Part shown: one piece after another, positions 19,021-28,243 of the stretch
Layout of the letters: the number at the start of each line of letters is the position of its first letter
Numbering within the stretch: the stretch's first letter is position 1
Origin: Alphaproteobacteria bacterium
Lineage (GTDB): Bacteria; Pseudomonadota; Alphaproteobacteria; Rhodobacterales; Rhodobacteraceae
NCBI GenBank assembly: GCA_009908505.1
Contig: JAAAPD010000033.1
Coordinates: 1 to 64,000 of the forward strand
Length of the DNA stretch: 64,000 bases
Reading direction: 5' to 3'
Notes under the pieces: generated by a model
Told to the model about the DNA's origin: nothing
The model's input: the letters and a program-made list of their open reading frames with translations, nothing else
Databases searched by the model: none
Program-made: the position numbers and the translations under genes

Positions 19021-20088
19021 ATGGCATCGAAACTGACCCGGTCCACGGGGGCCGGCTGGGCCTTTGCATTGCCGGGCTTCGGATTGATCGCGCTGTTCAT
19101 CATCGTGCCTTTCTTCTTCGCTTTCGGTCTGTCGCTAACGAACCAGCGGCTCATTTCGCCGAACCCGACGGAATATGTGGGCTTCGAGAATTACCGCGAT
19201 TTGCTTAGCCTGTCGGTCATCACGCTCGAACCCGAACGCGACGACAGCGGCGCGGTGATCCGCGACGAGGACGGCGAAATCGAATATCCCCGCGTGCGCA
19301 CGATCACCCGGTCCGACGATTTCCCGCAATATCGCGGCATGCGCGAATGGTTCCGCTGGCAGTCGGGCGACACGGCGCGGGTGGTCGTCGCCAGCGACGT
19401 GGTCTTCATGAAGGCCCTGGTGAACACGCTGATGTTCGTTTTGGTGGTCGCCCCCGTTCAGGGCGCGCTGGCGCTGGTGCTGGCGCTTCTGATCAACCAG
19501 AAACTGCGTGGTATCAACGTCTACCGGGCAATCTATTTCATGCCCGTGGTCGTTTCCATCGTCGTTGTCTCGCTGCTGTGGCGGTTCATCTATGACGGCA
19601 ATGACGGGCTGCTGAACAACCTATTAAGCGCGATCACCTTCGGCGGCTGGCAACCGGTCGACTGGCTGGGCAATCCCGACACAGCGCTGGGATCGATCAT
19701 GGCCATGTCGATCTGGCAGGCCGTGGGGTTTCACATGGTGATCTGGCTGTCGGGGCTTCAGACAATCAGCCCGACCCTTTACGAAGCCGCCGATATCGAG
19801 GGCGCATCGAAGTGGCAGACCTTCCGCTACGTGACCTGGCCGGGCCTGCGCAATACCGCCGTCCTGGTGTTGATAGTGATCACAATGCAGGCCTTCGCGC
19901 TGTTCGCCCAGATCGACGTGATGACCAATGGCGGGCCGCTGGACAGCACGCAGACGGTCGTCTTCCAGGCGGTCGAACGCGGCTATGGCAAGCAGGACAT
20001 CTCGGGCGGGTCGACCATATCGGTGATCCTGTTCCTGCTGGTGCTGACGATCAGCCTGATCCAACGCTGGCTGACGAGGGAGAAGTAG
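19021..20088 (+). CDS. Sugar ABC transporter permease (MalF type)
   Basis: 355 residues with about six transmembrane helices. The first is FALPGFGLIALFIIVPFFFA near residue 15. A large periplasmic insertion of roughly 75 residues (ERDDSGAVIRDEDGEIEYPR and following) lies between helices 1 and 2. The ATPase-docking EAA loop is YEAADIEGASKWQTF near 255. GGAGG precedes ATG 19021. It is followed after one base by the second permease. The inner-membrane partner proteins are those encoded at 20090 and 21973. Confidence 0.93.
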   Translation: MASKLTRSTGAGWAFALPGFGLIALFIIVPFFFAFGLSLTNQRLISPNPTEYVGFENYRDLLSLSVITLEPERDDSGAVIRDEDGEIEYPRVRTITRSDDFPQYRGMREWFRWQSGDTARVVVASDVVFMKALVNTLMFVLVVAPVQGALALVLALLINQKLRGINVYRAIYFMPVVVSIVVVSLLWRFIYDGNDGLLNNLLSAITFGGWQPVDWLGNPDTALGSIMAMSIWQAVGFHMVIWLSGLQTISPTLYEAADIEGASKWQTFRYVTWPGLRNTAVLVLIVITMQAFALFAQIDVMTNGGPLDSTQTVVFQAVERGYGKQDISGGSTISVILFLLVLTISLIQRWLTREK

Positions 20089-20089
20089 C

Positions 20090-20968
20090 ATGGCCGCCAC
20101 CAATCCCGACAATCGCGGCCTGCGCCTGGTCGTGCGCTACGCCGTGCTGACCCTGATCGCCGTGATCTTCATCTTTCCACTGCTCTTCATGGGTATGTCC
20201 AGCCTGAAACCCGACCAGCAGCTGTTGTCCGACACCAGCAGCCTGCGGGCGTTCCTGCCGGTGGGGGACCTGAGCCTGGACAATTACCGCGAGGCCTTCG
20301 CGCGGGCGCCGGTGGGCCTGTTCGTGTTCAACTCGGTCCTGGTGACGGGCGCCACAGTCCTGCTCAGCCTGGCGATCTGCTCGCTGGCCGCGTTCTCCTT
20401 CACCTTCCTGGAATGGAAGGGCCGCGGCGTGATCCTGTCGGTGATCCTGGCCACCCTGATCATCCCGTTCGAGACCATTGCGATCCCGCTCCTGCTGCTG
20501 GTCAGCAAGCTGCCCTGGATCGGGTTGGACGGGCTGGAATGGGGCTGGCTCAACAGCTACCGGGTCCAGATCATTCCCTGGATCGCCGATGGCCTGACGA
20601 TTTTCCTCTTCGTGCAGTATTTCAAGGACCTGCCGCGCGAGTTGATCGAGGCCGCGCGGGTCGAGGGCGCCAGCTGGTTCCAGATCTACGCCCGGGTGGT
20701 CATGCCGCTATCGGGTCCCGTTCTGGCCACGGCCGCGATCCTCAAGTTCCTGGTCATGTACAACCAGTACCTGTGGCCGCTGATCGTGGTGCAGCAGGAA
20801 AGCTACCGCCCGGTCATGGTGGGGCTGCAGTACTTCTTTCAACTCAACATCGCCTGGGGCGAGGTCATGGCGTACCTGACACTGATCACCGTGCCGGTCC
20901 TCGCCTTCTACCTGGTTCTCCAGCGGGCCTTCATCGCATCAATCGCCTCGACCGGCGTGAAAGGATAA
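20090..20968 (+). CDS. Sugar ABC transporter permease (MalG type)
   Basis: 292 residues with six predicted membrane spans; the first is VLTLIAVIFIFPLLFMGMSS. The EAA loop IEAARVEGASWFQIY near residue 185 contacts the ATPase. It ends with the usual FIASIASTGVKG tail of MalG-like proteins. It forms the second half of the membrane channel with the gene just upstream (1-base gap) and is followed after 6 bases by the glycosidase gene. Confidence 0.93.
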   Translation: MAATNPDNRGLRLVVRYAVLTLIAVIFIFPLLFMGMSSLKPDQQLLSDTSSLRAFLPVGDLSLDNYREAFARAPVGLFVFNSVLVTGATVLLSLAICSLAAFSFTFLEWKGRGVILSVILATLIIPFETIAIPLLLLVSKLPWIGLDGLEWGWLNSYRVQIIPWIADGLTIFLFVQYFKDLPRELIEAARVEGASWFQIYARVVMPLSGPVLATAAILKFLVMYNQYLWPLIVVQQESYRPVMVGLQYFFQLNIAWGEVMAYLTLITVPVLAFYLVLQRAFIASIASTGVKG

Positions 20969-20974
20969 ACACCC

Positions 20975-21967
20975 ATGGTTCTCGCACTTCCCGACCAATG
21001 GATCTGGGACAGCTGGTATGCCCATGACGGGGACCGCTGGCATGCCTGGTTCCTCAAGGCCGACAAATCACTGATCAACCCCGAGCTGCGGCATTTCAAC
21101 GTCAGCCAGGGCCATGCGGTCAGCGACGACCTGGTCAATTGGAACCACCTGGGCACCTGCCTGGCCCCTTCTTACGGACCGGCCTGGGACGATTTCACCA
21201 CCTGGACCGGGTCCGTGGTGCAGGACGATGACGGGCTTTGGCACCTGTTCTACACCGGCAGCCGCAAGTCCGAGGAAGGTCTGTATCAGCGGGTCGGCCA
21301 TGCCACCGCCTCGGACATGCATAGCTGGGAACGGGTGGGCGACGGGCTTTGCCTGGACCTGACCGGCCCCAATGCGCGGCACTACGAGGCCGATCACGCC
21401 AAGGGGTTCTGGCACGACCGGGCCATGCGCGACCCCTGGGTGATGCGTGATCCCTCCGGCGAGGGCTGGTTGATGTATTTCACCGCGCGCGGCGCCGACG
21501 TCGCCGAACCCAATGCCGGTGGCGCGATCGGCTTCGCCACGTCATCCGACCTATACACCTGGGAACTTCAGCCGACTGTGTTCGTGGGCGGCTACGGCCA
21601 ACTGGAAGTGCCGCAGGTCTTCCAGGCCGGGGGGCGATGGTATTGCCTGTTCTGCACGGCGGCCGAGCATTTCTCGCGCGCGCAGGCGCTGGGCACGCCC
21701 GGCGGCCCGGTGACCGGCAACCACTACCTGGTTGCCGAGGATCCGCGTGGGCCATGGTCCATCGCGCCGGGTTTCCTGGATGGTTCCAATCCCTGTCGCC
21801 GCTACGCCGCCCGCATCCTCGAGCACGAGGGCAGGTTCTGGATCATGGGCTTTGCCGACCGCGGGCCCGACGACCATTTCATCGGCCACGTGATGGATCC
21901 CGAACCCGTCGAGATCGACACCGCGGGAATTCTGCGCGTGCGCCCGCAGGACAAGGCAGCGGAGTAG
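20975..21967 (+). CDS. Glycoside hydrolase of the five-bladed beta-propeller type (GH32/43/68-like)
   Basis: 330 residues, no signal peptide, so cytosolic. Three acidic positions fit the propeller glycosidase plan: an Asp near the start ([11 protein letters not shown], residues 9-19), the RDP motif in [10 protein letters not shown] near 145, and Glu in [13 protein letters not shown] near 210. Repeated blade-like segments ([54 protein letters not shown]) support the fold. These families act on fructosides, arabinosides or xylosides. WMNDPNG of classic GH32 is absent, so assignment to one family is open. It is co-transcribed with an importer and probably hydrolyses what the importer brings in. 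Confidence 0.8.
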   Translation: MVLALPDQWIWDSWYAHDGDRWHAWFLKADKSLINPELRHFNVSQGHAVSDDLVNWNHLGTCLAPSYGPAWDDFTTWTGSVVQDDDGLWHLFYTGSRKSEEGLYQRVGHATASDMHSWERVGDGLCLDLTGPNARHYEADHAKGFWHDRAMRDPWVMRDPSGEGWLMYFTARGADVAEPNAGGAIGFATSSDLYTWELQPTVFVGGYGQLEVPQVFQAGGRWYCLFCTAAEHFSRAQALGTPGGPVTGNHYLVAEDPRGPWSIAPGFLDGSNPCRRYAARILEHEGRFWIMGFADRGPDDHFIGHVMDPEPVEIDTAGILRVRPQDKAAE

Positions 21968-21972
21968 AGCCC

Positions 21973-23043
<1,071 letters not shown>

Positions 23044-23091
23044 CTGCGCGCCGCACCTCGTCAGCCCCGTTTCAGTCCGCGTGGCCCCGGG

Positions 23092-24144
23092 TCAGGACAG
23101 GGCCATGCCGGACTGCCTGTCGAAATAGCACAGCTGGCTCGTGTCGAAATCGAGGCTCACCTCGTCACCGACCTCGAAATGCCATGGCAGGCGGGCGGTC
23201 AGGGGCGTGTCCCCCAAGCGGAACCCCAGGTAGAGATCCGATCCGGTATTCTCTGCCATGGTCGGCCGCACGCGCAGCCTTTGCCCGGCCGTGAAACTTT
23301 CGGGCCGAATGCCGAGAGTGACCTCGCCCGCCGCCCGCACAGCCTGCGGTAGCGCGCCGGGGGCGATCTCGTGATCGCCGATGCGCAGGCGGTCCCCCGC
23401 CACGCTGACCGGCACCAGGTTCATCGGCGGCGACCCCATGAAATCGGCGACGAAGGTATTGGCCGGACGGTGATAGATATCCGAGGGCGTGCCGACCTGC
23501 TGCACCACGCCATCCTTCAAGACGACGATCCTGCTTGCCAGCGTCATGGCCTCGATCTGGTCATGGGTGACATAGACGATGGTGGCGTTGGTGGTCTCGT
23601 GCAGGCGCTTGATCTCGGCGCGCATCTCGACACGTAGCTTGGCGTCCAGGTTCGACAGCGGCTCGTCGAACAGGAACAGGGCCGGGTCACGCACCAGGGC
23701 GCGGCCCATGGCGACACGCTGGCGCTGGCCGCCCGACAGCTGGCTGGGACGGCGGTCCAGCAGATGCTCGATCTGCAGTAGCTTGCCGACCTCCTGAACC
23801 TTGCGGTCCATCTCGGCCTTGGCGGTCTTGCGGATGCGCATGCCGAAGCCGATGTTCTCGGCCACGCTCATCGTGGGGTAGAGCGCGTAGGACTGGAACA
23901 CCATGGCGATGTCGCGGTCGCGCGGCGGCAAGTCCGTCACGTCGCGCCCTGCGATCTCAATCCGCCCGGCGGTGGTGTCTTCCAGCCCGGCGATGCAATT
24001 GAGCAGCGTGGACTTGCCGCATCCCGACGGCCCCACGAGGACCAGGAAATCCCCCGGTGCAATATCGACCGAGATGTCGCGCAGGACCTCGACCGGGCCG
24101 AAGGACTTGAAAAGGCCGTCGACTTGTAGGGCTGTGTCTACCAT
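23092..24144 (-). CDS. Sugar ABC transporter ATP-binding protein of the alpha-glucoside system
   Basis: 350 residues, MalK/UgpC type. Walker A is GPSGCGKST near residue 39, the signature is [15 protein letters not shown], Walker B is [12 protein letters not shown], the H-loop is VTHDQIEAMTLA, and a TOBE domain follows (TLGIRPESFTAGQ). It lies directly downstream of, and overlaps by 7 bases, the LacI-type regulator gene. The MalEFG-like operon on the other strand has no ATPase gene of its own, so this one most likely serves it (similar to AglK in rhizobial alpha-glucoside systems). Confidence 0.93.
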   Translation of the reverse strand: MVDTALQVDGLFKSFGPVEVLRDISVDIAPGDFLVLVGPSGCGKSTLLNCIAGLEDTTAGRIEIAGRDVTDLPPRDRDIAMVFQSYALYPTMSVAENIGFGMRIRKTAKAEMDRKVQEVGKLLQIEHLLDRRPSQLSGGQRQRVAMGRALVRDPALFLFDEPLSNLDAKLRVEMRAEIKRLHETTNATIVYVTHDQIEAMTLASRIVVLKDGVVQQVGTPSDIYHRPANTFVADFMGSPPMNLVPVSVAGDRLRIGDHEIAPGALPQAVRAAGEVTLGIRPESFTAGQRLRVRPTMAENTGSDLYLGFRLGDTPLTARLPWHFEVGDEVSLDFDTSQLCYFDRQSGMALS

Positions 24145-25184
24145 GTCGCCTCACTTGCATCGCGCGGCACCGGCGCGGTGGAATTCCTGGTGATCAGTTC
24201 GGCGGGCACCAGTGTCTGAAGGTCCCGGGCCGGGGTGCCGGCCAGCTGCTTCTCGATCGCGTCGGCAAGCGGGGCGCAAGCATCGCGCAGGGGCGACCGG
24301 GTGACGGTCAGGGCCGGTTCGAAATTCACGGCGCGCATCTGGGGCACCGCGTCGTCATGGGCGATGACCGACAGGTCGTCGGGTATGCGCAGTCCAAGAT
24401 CCGTCGCCGCCCGGTAGACCCCGGCCGCCACCAGGGTCGAGGCGCACAGGATCGCCGTGGGGCGCGGCGCCGCGCGCCCCGACAGCAGGGCCAGCGCCCC
24501 GGCATAGCCGTAATCCTCGTTCGCCGGGCCGTTGCGCTGGGCGAAATCCGGCACCGGCAGGCCCACCTCCTGCATCGCGCCCGAAAATCCCGCGCGCCGC
24601 TCGGCGGCATAGCTGTGATCGACGGGGCCGTTCAGGAAGGCGATGCGACGATGCCCCAGATCGGCCAACAGGTGCACGGATTCCTCGGCGGTGCGGCGGT
24701 TGTCGATGTCGTAAAAGGCATAATCCGCCCCGGCGGTGCGACCATGCACGACAAACGGCACCCCCCGGTCGCGCAGCAGGGCAAGACGCGGGTCGTCCTC
24801 GACCGGGGCATTCAAGATGAACCCGTCCAGGATATTCTTGGCCAGCAGCCGTTCATAGGGACGCAGAAGATCTTCGCTGGGCGAGGCGTGAAAGACCAGG
24901 TCCATGTCACGCCGAGCAAGGTGGTCGGACAGGCCGAACATGATCTCGTAGAACGAGGCGTCGTCATGGGTCTCGGGCATCGGCTTGAGCACCAGCCCGA
25001 TCATGCCCGAGCGCCCGGAGACGAGTTTCTTGGCGATCTGGTTGGGGCGATACCCCATGCGCTGCGCCGCCTCTTCGACCGCGGCGCGGGTCCGGGCGTT
25101 GACCTCGGGAAAGCCATTGAGCGCACGGCTGACTGTCGCCGGCGACAGTCCGAGCGCATTGGCGATTTCCTTGAGCGTGGCCAT
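24138..25184 (-). CDS. LacI family regulator, AglR-like
   Basis: 348 residues from the second ATG (25184), chosen because GGAGG sits 6 bases before it but abuts the first ATG at 25190. Helix-turn-helix TLKEIANALGLSPATVSRAL and hinge MGYRPNQIAKKL are at residues 3-60. The effector domain ends with LTVTRSPLRDACAPLADAIE. It is divergent from the GH13 alpha-glucosidase gene, with two CAAAACGTTTTG operators between them, so it should repress both directions in the absence of its alpha-glucoside or glucose-derived inducer. Confidence 0.93.
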   Translation of the reverse strand: MATLKEIANALGLSPATVSRALNGFPEVNARTRAAVEEAAQRMGYRPNQIAKKLVSGRSGMIGLVLKPMPETHDDASFYEIMFGLSDHLARRDMDLVFHASPSEDLLRPYERLLAKNILDGFILNAPVEDDPRLALLRDRGVPFVVHGRTAGADYAFYDIDNRRTAEESVHLLADLGHRRIAFLNGPVDHSYAAERRAGFSGAMQEVGLPVPDFAQRNGPANEDYGYAGALALLSGRAAPRPTAILCASTLVAAGVYRAATDLGLRIPDDLSVIAHDDAVPQMRAVNFEPALTVTRSPLRDACAPLADAIEKQLAGTPARDLQTLVPAELITRNSTAPVPRDASEATW

Positions 25185-25194
25185 TCCCATCCTC

Positions 25195-25206
25195 CAAAAC
25201 GTTTTG
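25195..25206. promoter_or_regulatory. LacI-type operator, proximal to the regulator gene
   Basis: CAAAACGTTTTG is a perfect 12-bp palindrome with the central CG expected of LacI-family sites. It starts 11 bases upstream of the regulator's ATG. Confidence 0.85.
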
Positions 25207-25270
25207 ATGATAGAGGGCGCTTTGTGAGAATTGCAACATTTTTCTTGTTATTTTTTGCCGCAAAGCAGCA

Positions 25271-25286
25271 TTCAAAACGTTTTGAA
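25271..25286. promoter_or_regulatory. LacI-type operator, proximal to the GH13 gene
   Basis: TTCAAAACGTTTTGAA is a perfect 16-bp palindrome, centred 78 bp from the other site, a distance compatible with a repression loop. It lies 60 bases before the GH13 start. Confidence 0.87.
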
Positions 25287-25345
25287 ATTCTTTCTAAGAT
25301 GGCTATGCTTTGCCGGTGAATCACCCAACGGACGAAGGACAGGCC

Positions 25346-26983
25346 ATGACAAATCCCGACTGGTGGCGCGGCGCGATCGTCTATCAGATCTATCCCCGTT
25401 CCTTTCAGGACAGTACCGGTGACGGGATCGGCGACCTGGCCGGGATCACCCGGCGGCTGGACCACGTGGCCAGTCTTGGCGTCGACGCGATCTGGCTCAG
25501 CCCGATATTCACCTCGCCGATGAAGGACATGGGCTATGACGTGGCCGACTATGTCGATATCGACCCGATCTTCGGCGACCTGGCGGACTTCGATGCGCTT
25601 ATCGCGCGGGCGCATGACCTCGGCCTGAAGGTCATCATCGACCAGGTCCTGTCGCATAGCTCGGACAAGCACCCGTGGTTCACCGAGAGCCGCGCCAGCC
25701 GCGACAATGCCAAGGCCGACTGGTATGTCTGGGCCGACCCCAAGCCCGATGGCACACCGCCAAACAACTGGCCTTCGGTGTTCGGTGGCCCCGCCTGGGA
25801 ATGGGAGCCGCGCCGGCGACAGTTCTACCTGCACAATTTCCTGGCCGAACAGCCCGATCTGAACATGCACAATCCCGAGGTGCAGCAGGCCATCCTGGAC
25901 TCCATGCGGTTCTGGCTGGACCGGGGTGTCGACGGGTTCCGGCTGGACACCGTCAACTACTATTTCCACGACCGGTCGCTGCGGGACAATCCGCCCAATC
26001 CGGACAACGCCGCGGACCCGCCCGCCGAAACCTATGGCTGGCAGGTGCATGAATTCTCCAAGAACCAGCCGGAAAACATCGCCTTTCTCAAGCGGATGCG
26101 CGCCCTTACCGATGCGTACCAGGCCCGCATGATGGTAGGCGAGGTCGGCGATGCCGGGACGCGCGGCATGGAGATCATGGCCGAATACACGAAGGGCAAT
26201 GAACGCCTGCACATGTGTTACAATTTCGAGATGCTGGGGCCGGGCTATTCGGCCGGCCATTTCCGCGGCGCGATCGAGGCCTTCAAGGCCGCCGCCCCCG
26301 ATGGCTGGCCATCGTGGAGCTTTTCCAACCATGACACCCGGCGCCATGTAACCCGCTGGGCCGCCCAGTCCCGCGACCCCGACGAGCTGGCCAAGCAGGC
26401 AGTCGCCCTGCTGATGGCCTTCGAGGGCACGATCGGCCTCTACCAGGGCGAGGAACTGGCCCTGCCCGAGGCCGAGTTGGACTACCACGAGCTGACCGAC
26501 CCGCCCGGCCTTCGCTTCTGGCCCGAGGTCAAGGGCCGCGACGGGTGTCGCACGCCCATGGTCTGGGAGGCCGAGGCGCCCAATGGCGGCTTCGGCACCG
26601 GCAAACCCTGGCTGCCGGTCAAGCCCCCTCACCTTGCCCGCGCCGTGGACCGGATGGAGGCCGCCAATGACAGCGTGCTGCACGCCTATCGGCGGACCAT
26701 CGCCTTCCGCAAGGACAGCCCCGCCTTGCGCGCCGGAGGGACCGAATTCATTGACCTGCCCGAACCGATCCTGGCCTTTCACCGGGCCGCGGACGGGCAG
26801 GTCATGACCTGCGTTTTCAACCTGTCGAAGGATCCGCAGGCGCTCATCATCGCCGACGGGGCCCGCCTCACCGGGCCGCGCAACGCCCAGCTGGCCGGCG
26901 ACAGGCTGGACCTGGGACCGAACGGGTTTGCCTTTCTTCAGGCAGACCACAAGGGCGGCGTGACGCTGACGCACGCCGCCTGA
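25346..26983 (+). CDS. Alpha-glucosidase, GH13 family
   Basis: 545 residues from ATG 25346; the upstream ATG at 25310 lacks family similarity. It hydrolyses terminal alpha-1,4 or alpha-1,6 glucosyl bonds of imported oligosaccharides in the cytosol. Conserved regions: WWRGAIVYQIYPRSFQDSTG near the start, GFRLDTVNYYFHD with the nucleophile Asp near residue 205, VGEVGDAG with the acid/base Glu near 265, and FSNHDTRR near 330. The size and LDTVNYY match the AglA/oligo-1,6-glucosidase group. It is first in an operon with the MalEFG-like genes and controlled by the divergent LacI-type regulator. Confidence 0.95.
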   Translation: MTNPDWWRGAIVYQIYPRSFQDSTGDGIGDLAGITRRLDHVASLGVDAIWLSPIFTSPMKDMGYDVADYVDIDPIFGDLADFDALIARAHDLGLKVIIDQVLSHSSDKHPWFTESRASRDNAKADWYVWADPKPDGTPPNNWPSVFGGPAWEWEPRRRQFYLHNFLAEQPDLNMHNPEVQQAILDSMRFWLDRGVDGFRLDTVNYYFHDRSLRDNPPNPDNAADPPAETYGWQVHEFSKNQPENIAFLKRMRALTDAYQARMMVGEVGDAGTRGMEIMAEYTKGNERLHMCYNFEMLGPGYSAGHFRGAIEAFKAAAPDGWPSWSFSNHDTRRHVTRWAAQSRDPDELAKQAVALLMAFEGTIGLYQGEELALPEAELDYHELTDPPGLRFWPEVKGRDGCRTPMVWEAEAPNGGFGTGKPWLPVKPPHLARAVDRMEAANDSVLHAYRRTIAFRKDSPALRAGGTEFIDLPEPILAFHRAADGQVMTCVFNLSKDPQALIIADGARLTGPRNAQLAGDRLDLGPNGFAFLQADHKGGVTLTHAA

Positions 26984-27016
26984 ACCGCCCGCCATGGGCA
27001 CCAAAGGGAGAGAGAC

Positions 27017-28183
27017 ATGACCCCAACCAAACCCCTTGCAGCCGCCGCGCTGCTGCTGAGCACCGCCCTGCCCGCCGCCGCCCTGGAGGAGGGCGTGGTG
27101 ACGATCTGGACCGGCCCCAACCGCGATCATGCCGCACTGCAGGGCGTCGTCGACCGGTTCGAGGCCGATCTGGGCATCGAGGTCGTGGTCGAGGAAGTCG
27201 ACCCGTTGACCGACAAGTTCCAGCAGGCCGCCGCCACGGGCGATGGCCCTGACATCGTCCTTTGGGCGCATGACCGGTTCGGCGAGTGGGCCGCTGGCGG
27301 CCTTATCCAGCCGGTGACCCCCGGCGCCGACCTTAAAGAAGGCATCCTCGACAGCGCCTGGGACGCTGTCACTTTCGACGGCAAGGTCTGGGGCTACCCG
27401 CTTGCCGTCGAAGCGATCGGCCTTGTCTACAACAAGGACCTGATCGACACGCCCCCGGCGGCCTTCGAGGACCTCGAGGATGTCGAAACGCCCGAGGGCG
27501 TGGCCACGATCCTGTGGGACTACAACAACACCTATTTCACGATGCCGATGCTGATGGCCAATGGCGGCTATGCCTTCCAAAAGGTCGACGGCGCCTATGA
27601 CGGGACCGATACCGGCGTCAACAACGACGGTGCGATGACCGGCGGCAAGGTGCTGCGGTCGCTCTTCGATGACGAGGTGCTGCCCCCGGGCGTGGATTAC
27701 GGCGTGATGGACGGCGCCTTCGCCAATGGCGAGGCCGCGATGATCATCAACGGCCCGTGGTCCTGGGCCGGCTATGCCGAGGCGGGAATCGACGTGGGCG
27801 TGGCCCCGATCCCGACCGTGGCCGGCAATGCTGCACCACCCTTTCTGGGCGTGCAGGCACTGGCGATCAATGCCGCCTCGCCCAATACGGACCTGGCCGT
27901 CGAATTCATCGAGAACTACGTCATGACCGATGAAGGCCTGGCCACTTGGAACGCCGATGGCGGGCTGGGCGCGCTGGCCGATATCTCGGCCGGGGCGGCG
28001 CAGGACGACCCGCGCATCGCCGCAACCCTGGAAATCGCGACCATCGGCATCCCGATGCCGTCCAACCCGGAAATGGGCGCCTTCTGGTCGGCCATGGAAC
28101 CGGCGCTTGGCAACATCACCACCGGCGCCACCACGGTCGAGCAGGCCCTGAACGACGCCGCGGCGCGTATCCTGGGCGAATAA
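27017..28183 (+). CDS. Maltose/alpha-glucoside ABC transporter substrate-binding protein
   Basis: 388 residues. A signal peptide (MTPTKPLAAAALLLSTALPA, AAA-LEEG cut) precedes a MalE-like mature domain: VTIWTGPNRDHAALQGVVDR, GDGPDIVLWAHDRFGEWAAGG, and YPLAVEAIGLVYNKDLI are close to the classical MalE pattern. NPEMGAFWSAMEPALGNI near 345 is the C-terminal lobe signature. It is periplasmic. GGGAGAGAG lies before the ATG. The hairpin at 28193 follows. The GH13 enzyme upstream points to maltose, maltodextrin or a similar alpha-glucoside as substrate. Confidence 0.95.
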   Translation: MTPTKPLAAAALLLSTALPAAALEEGVVTIWTGPNRDHAALQGVVDRFEADLGIEVVVEEVDPLTDKFQQAAATGDGPDIVLWAHDRFGEWAAGGLIQPVTPGADLKEGILDSAWDAVTFDGKVWGYPLAVEAIGLVYNKDLIDTPPAAFEDLEDVETPEGVATILWDYNNTYFTMPMLMANGGYAFQKVDGAYDGTDTGVNNDGAMTGGKVLRSLFDDEVLPPGVDYGVMDGAFANGEAAMIINGPWSWAGYAEAGIDVGVAPIPTVAGNAAPPFLGVQALAINAASPNTDLAVEFIENYVMTDEGLATWNADGGLGALADISAGAAQDDPRIAATLEIATIGIPMPSNPEMGAFWSAMEPALGNITTGATTVEQALNDAAARILGE

Positions 28184-28192
28184 GCCCCGGGC

Positions 28193-28218
28193 GGGGTCCG
28201 GCCAAACGGCCGGGCCCC
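28193..28218 (+). promoter_or_regulatory. Intercistronic GC hairpin after the MalE-like gene
   Basis: GGGGTCCGGCC (28193-28203) pairs with GGCCGGGCCCC (28208-28218), 11 bp with one T-G and loop AAAC, with no T-run. It starts 10 bases after the stop. Confidence 0.62.
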
Positions 28219-28243
28219 ATCCTGACGCGAGGGAGGAAGCGTC

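Noticed and set aside
19874-19883. AGTGATCACA, one mismatch from the GntR-type palindrome
   Set aside because: It lies deep inside a permease coding sequence, where it is explained by codons; not counted as an operator.
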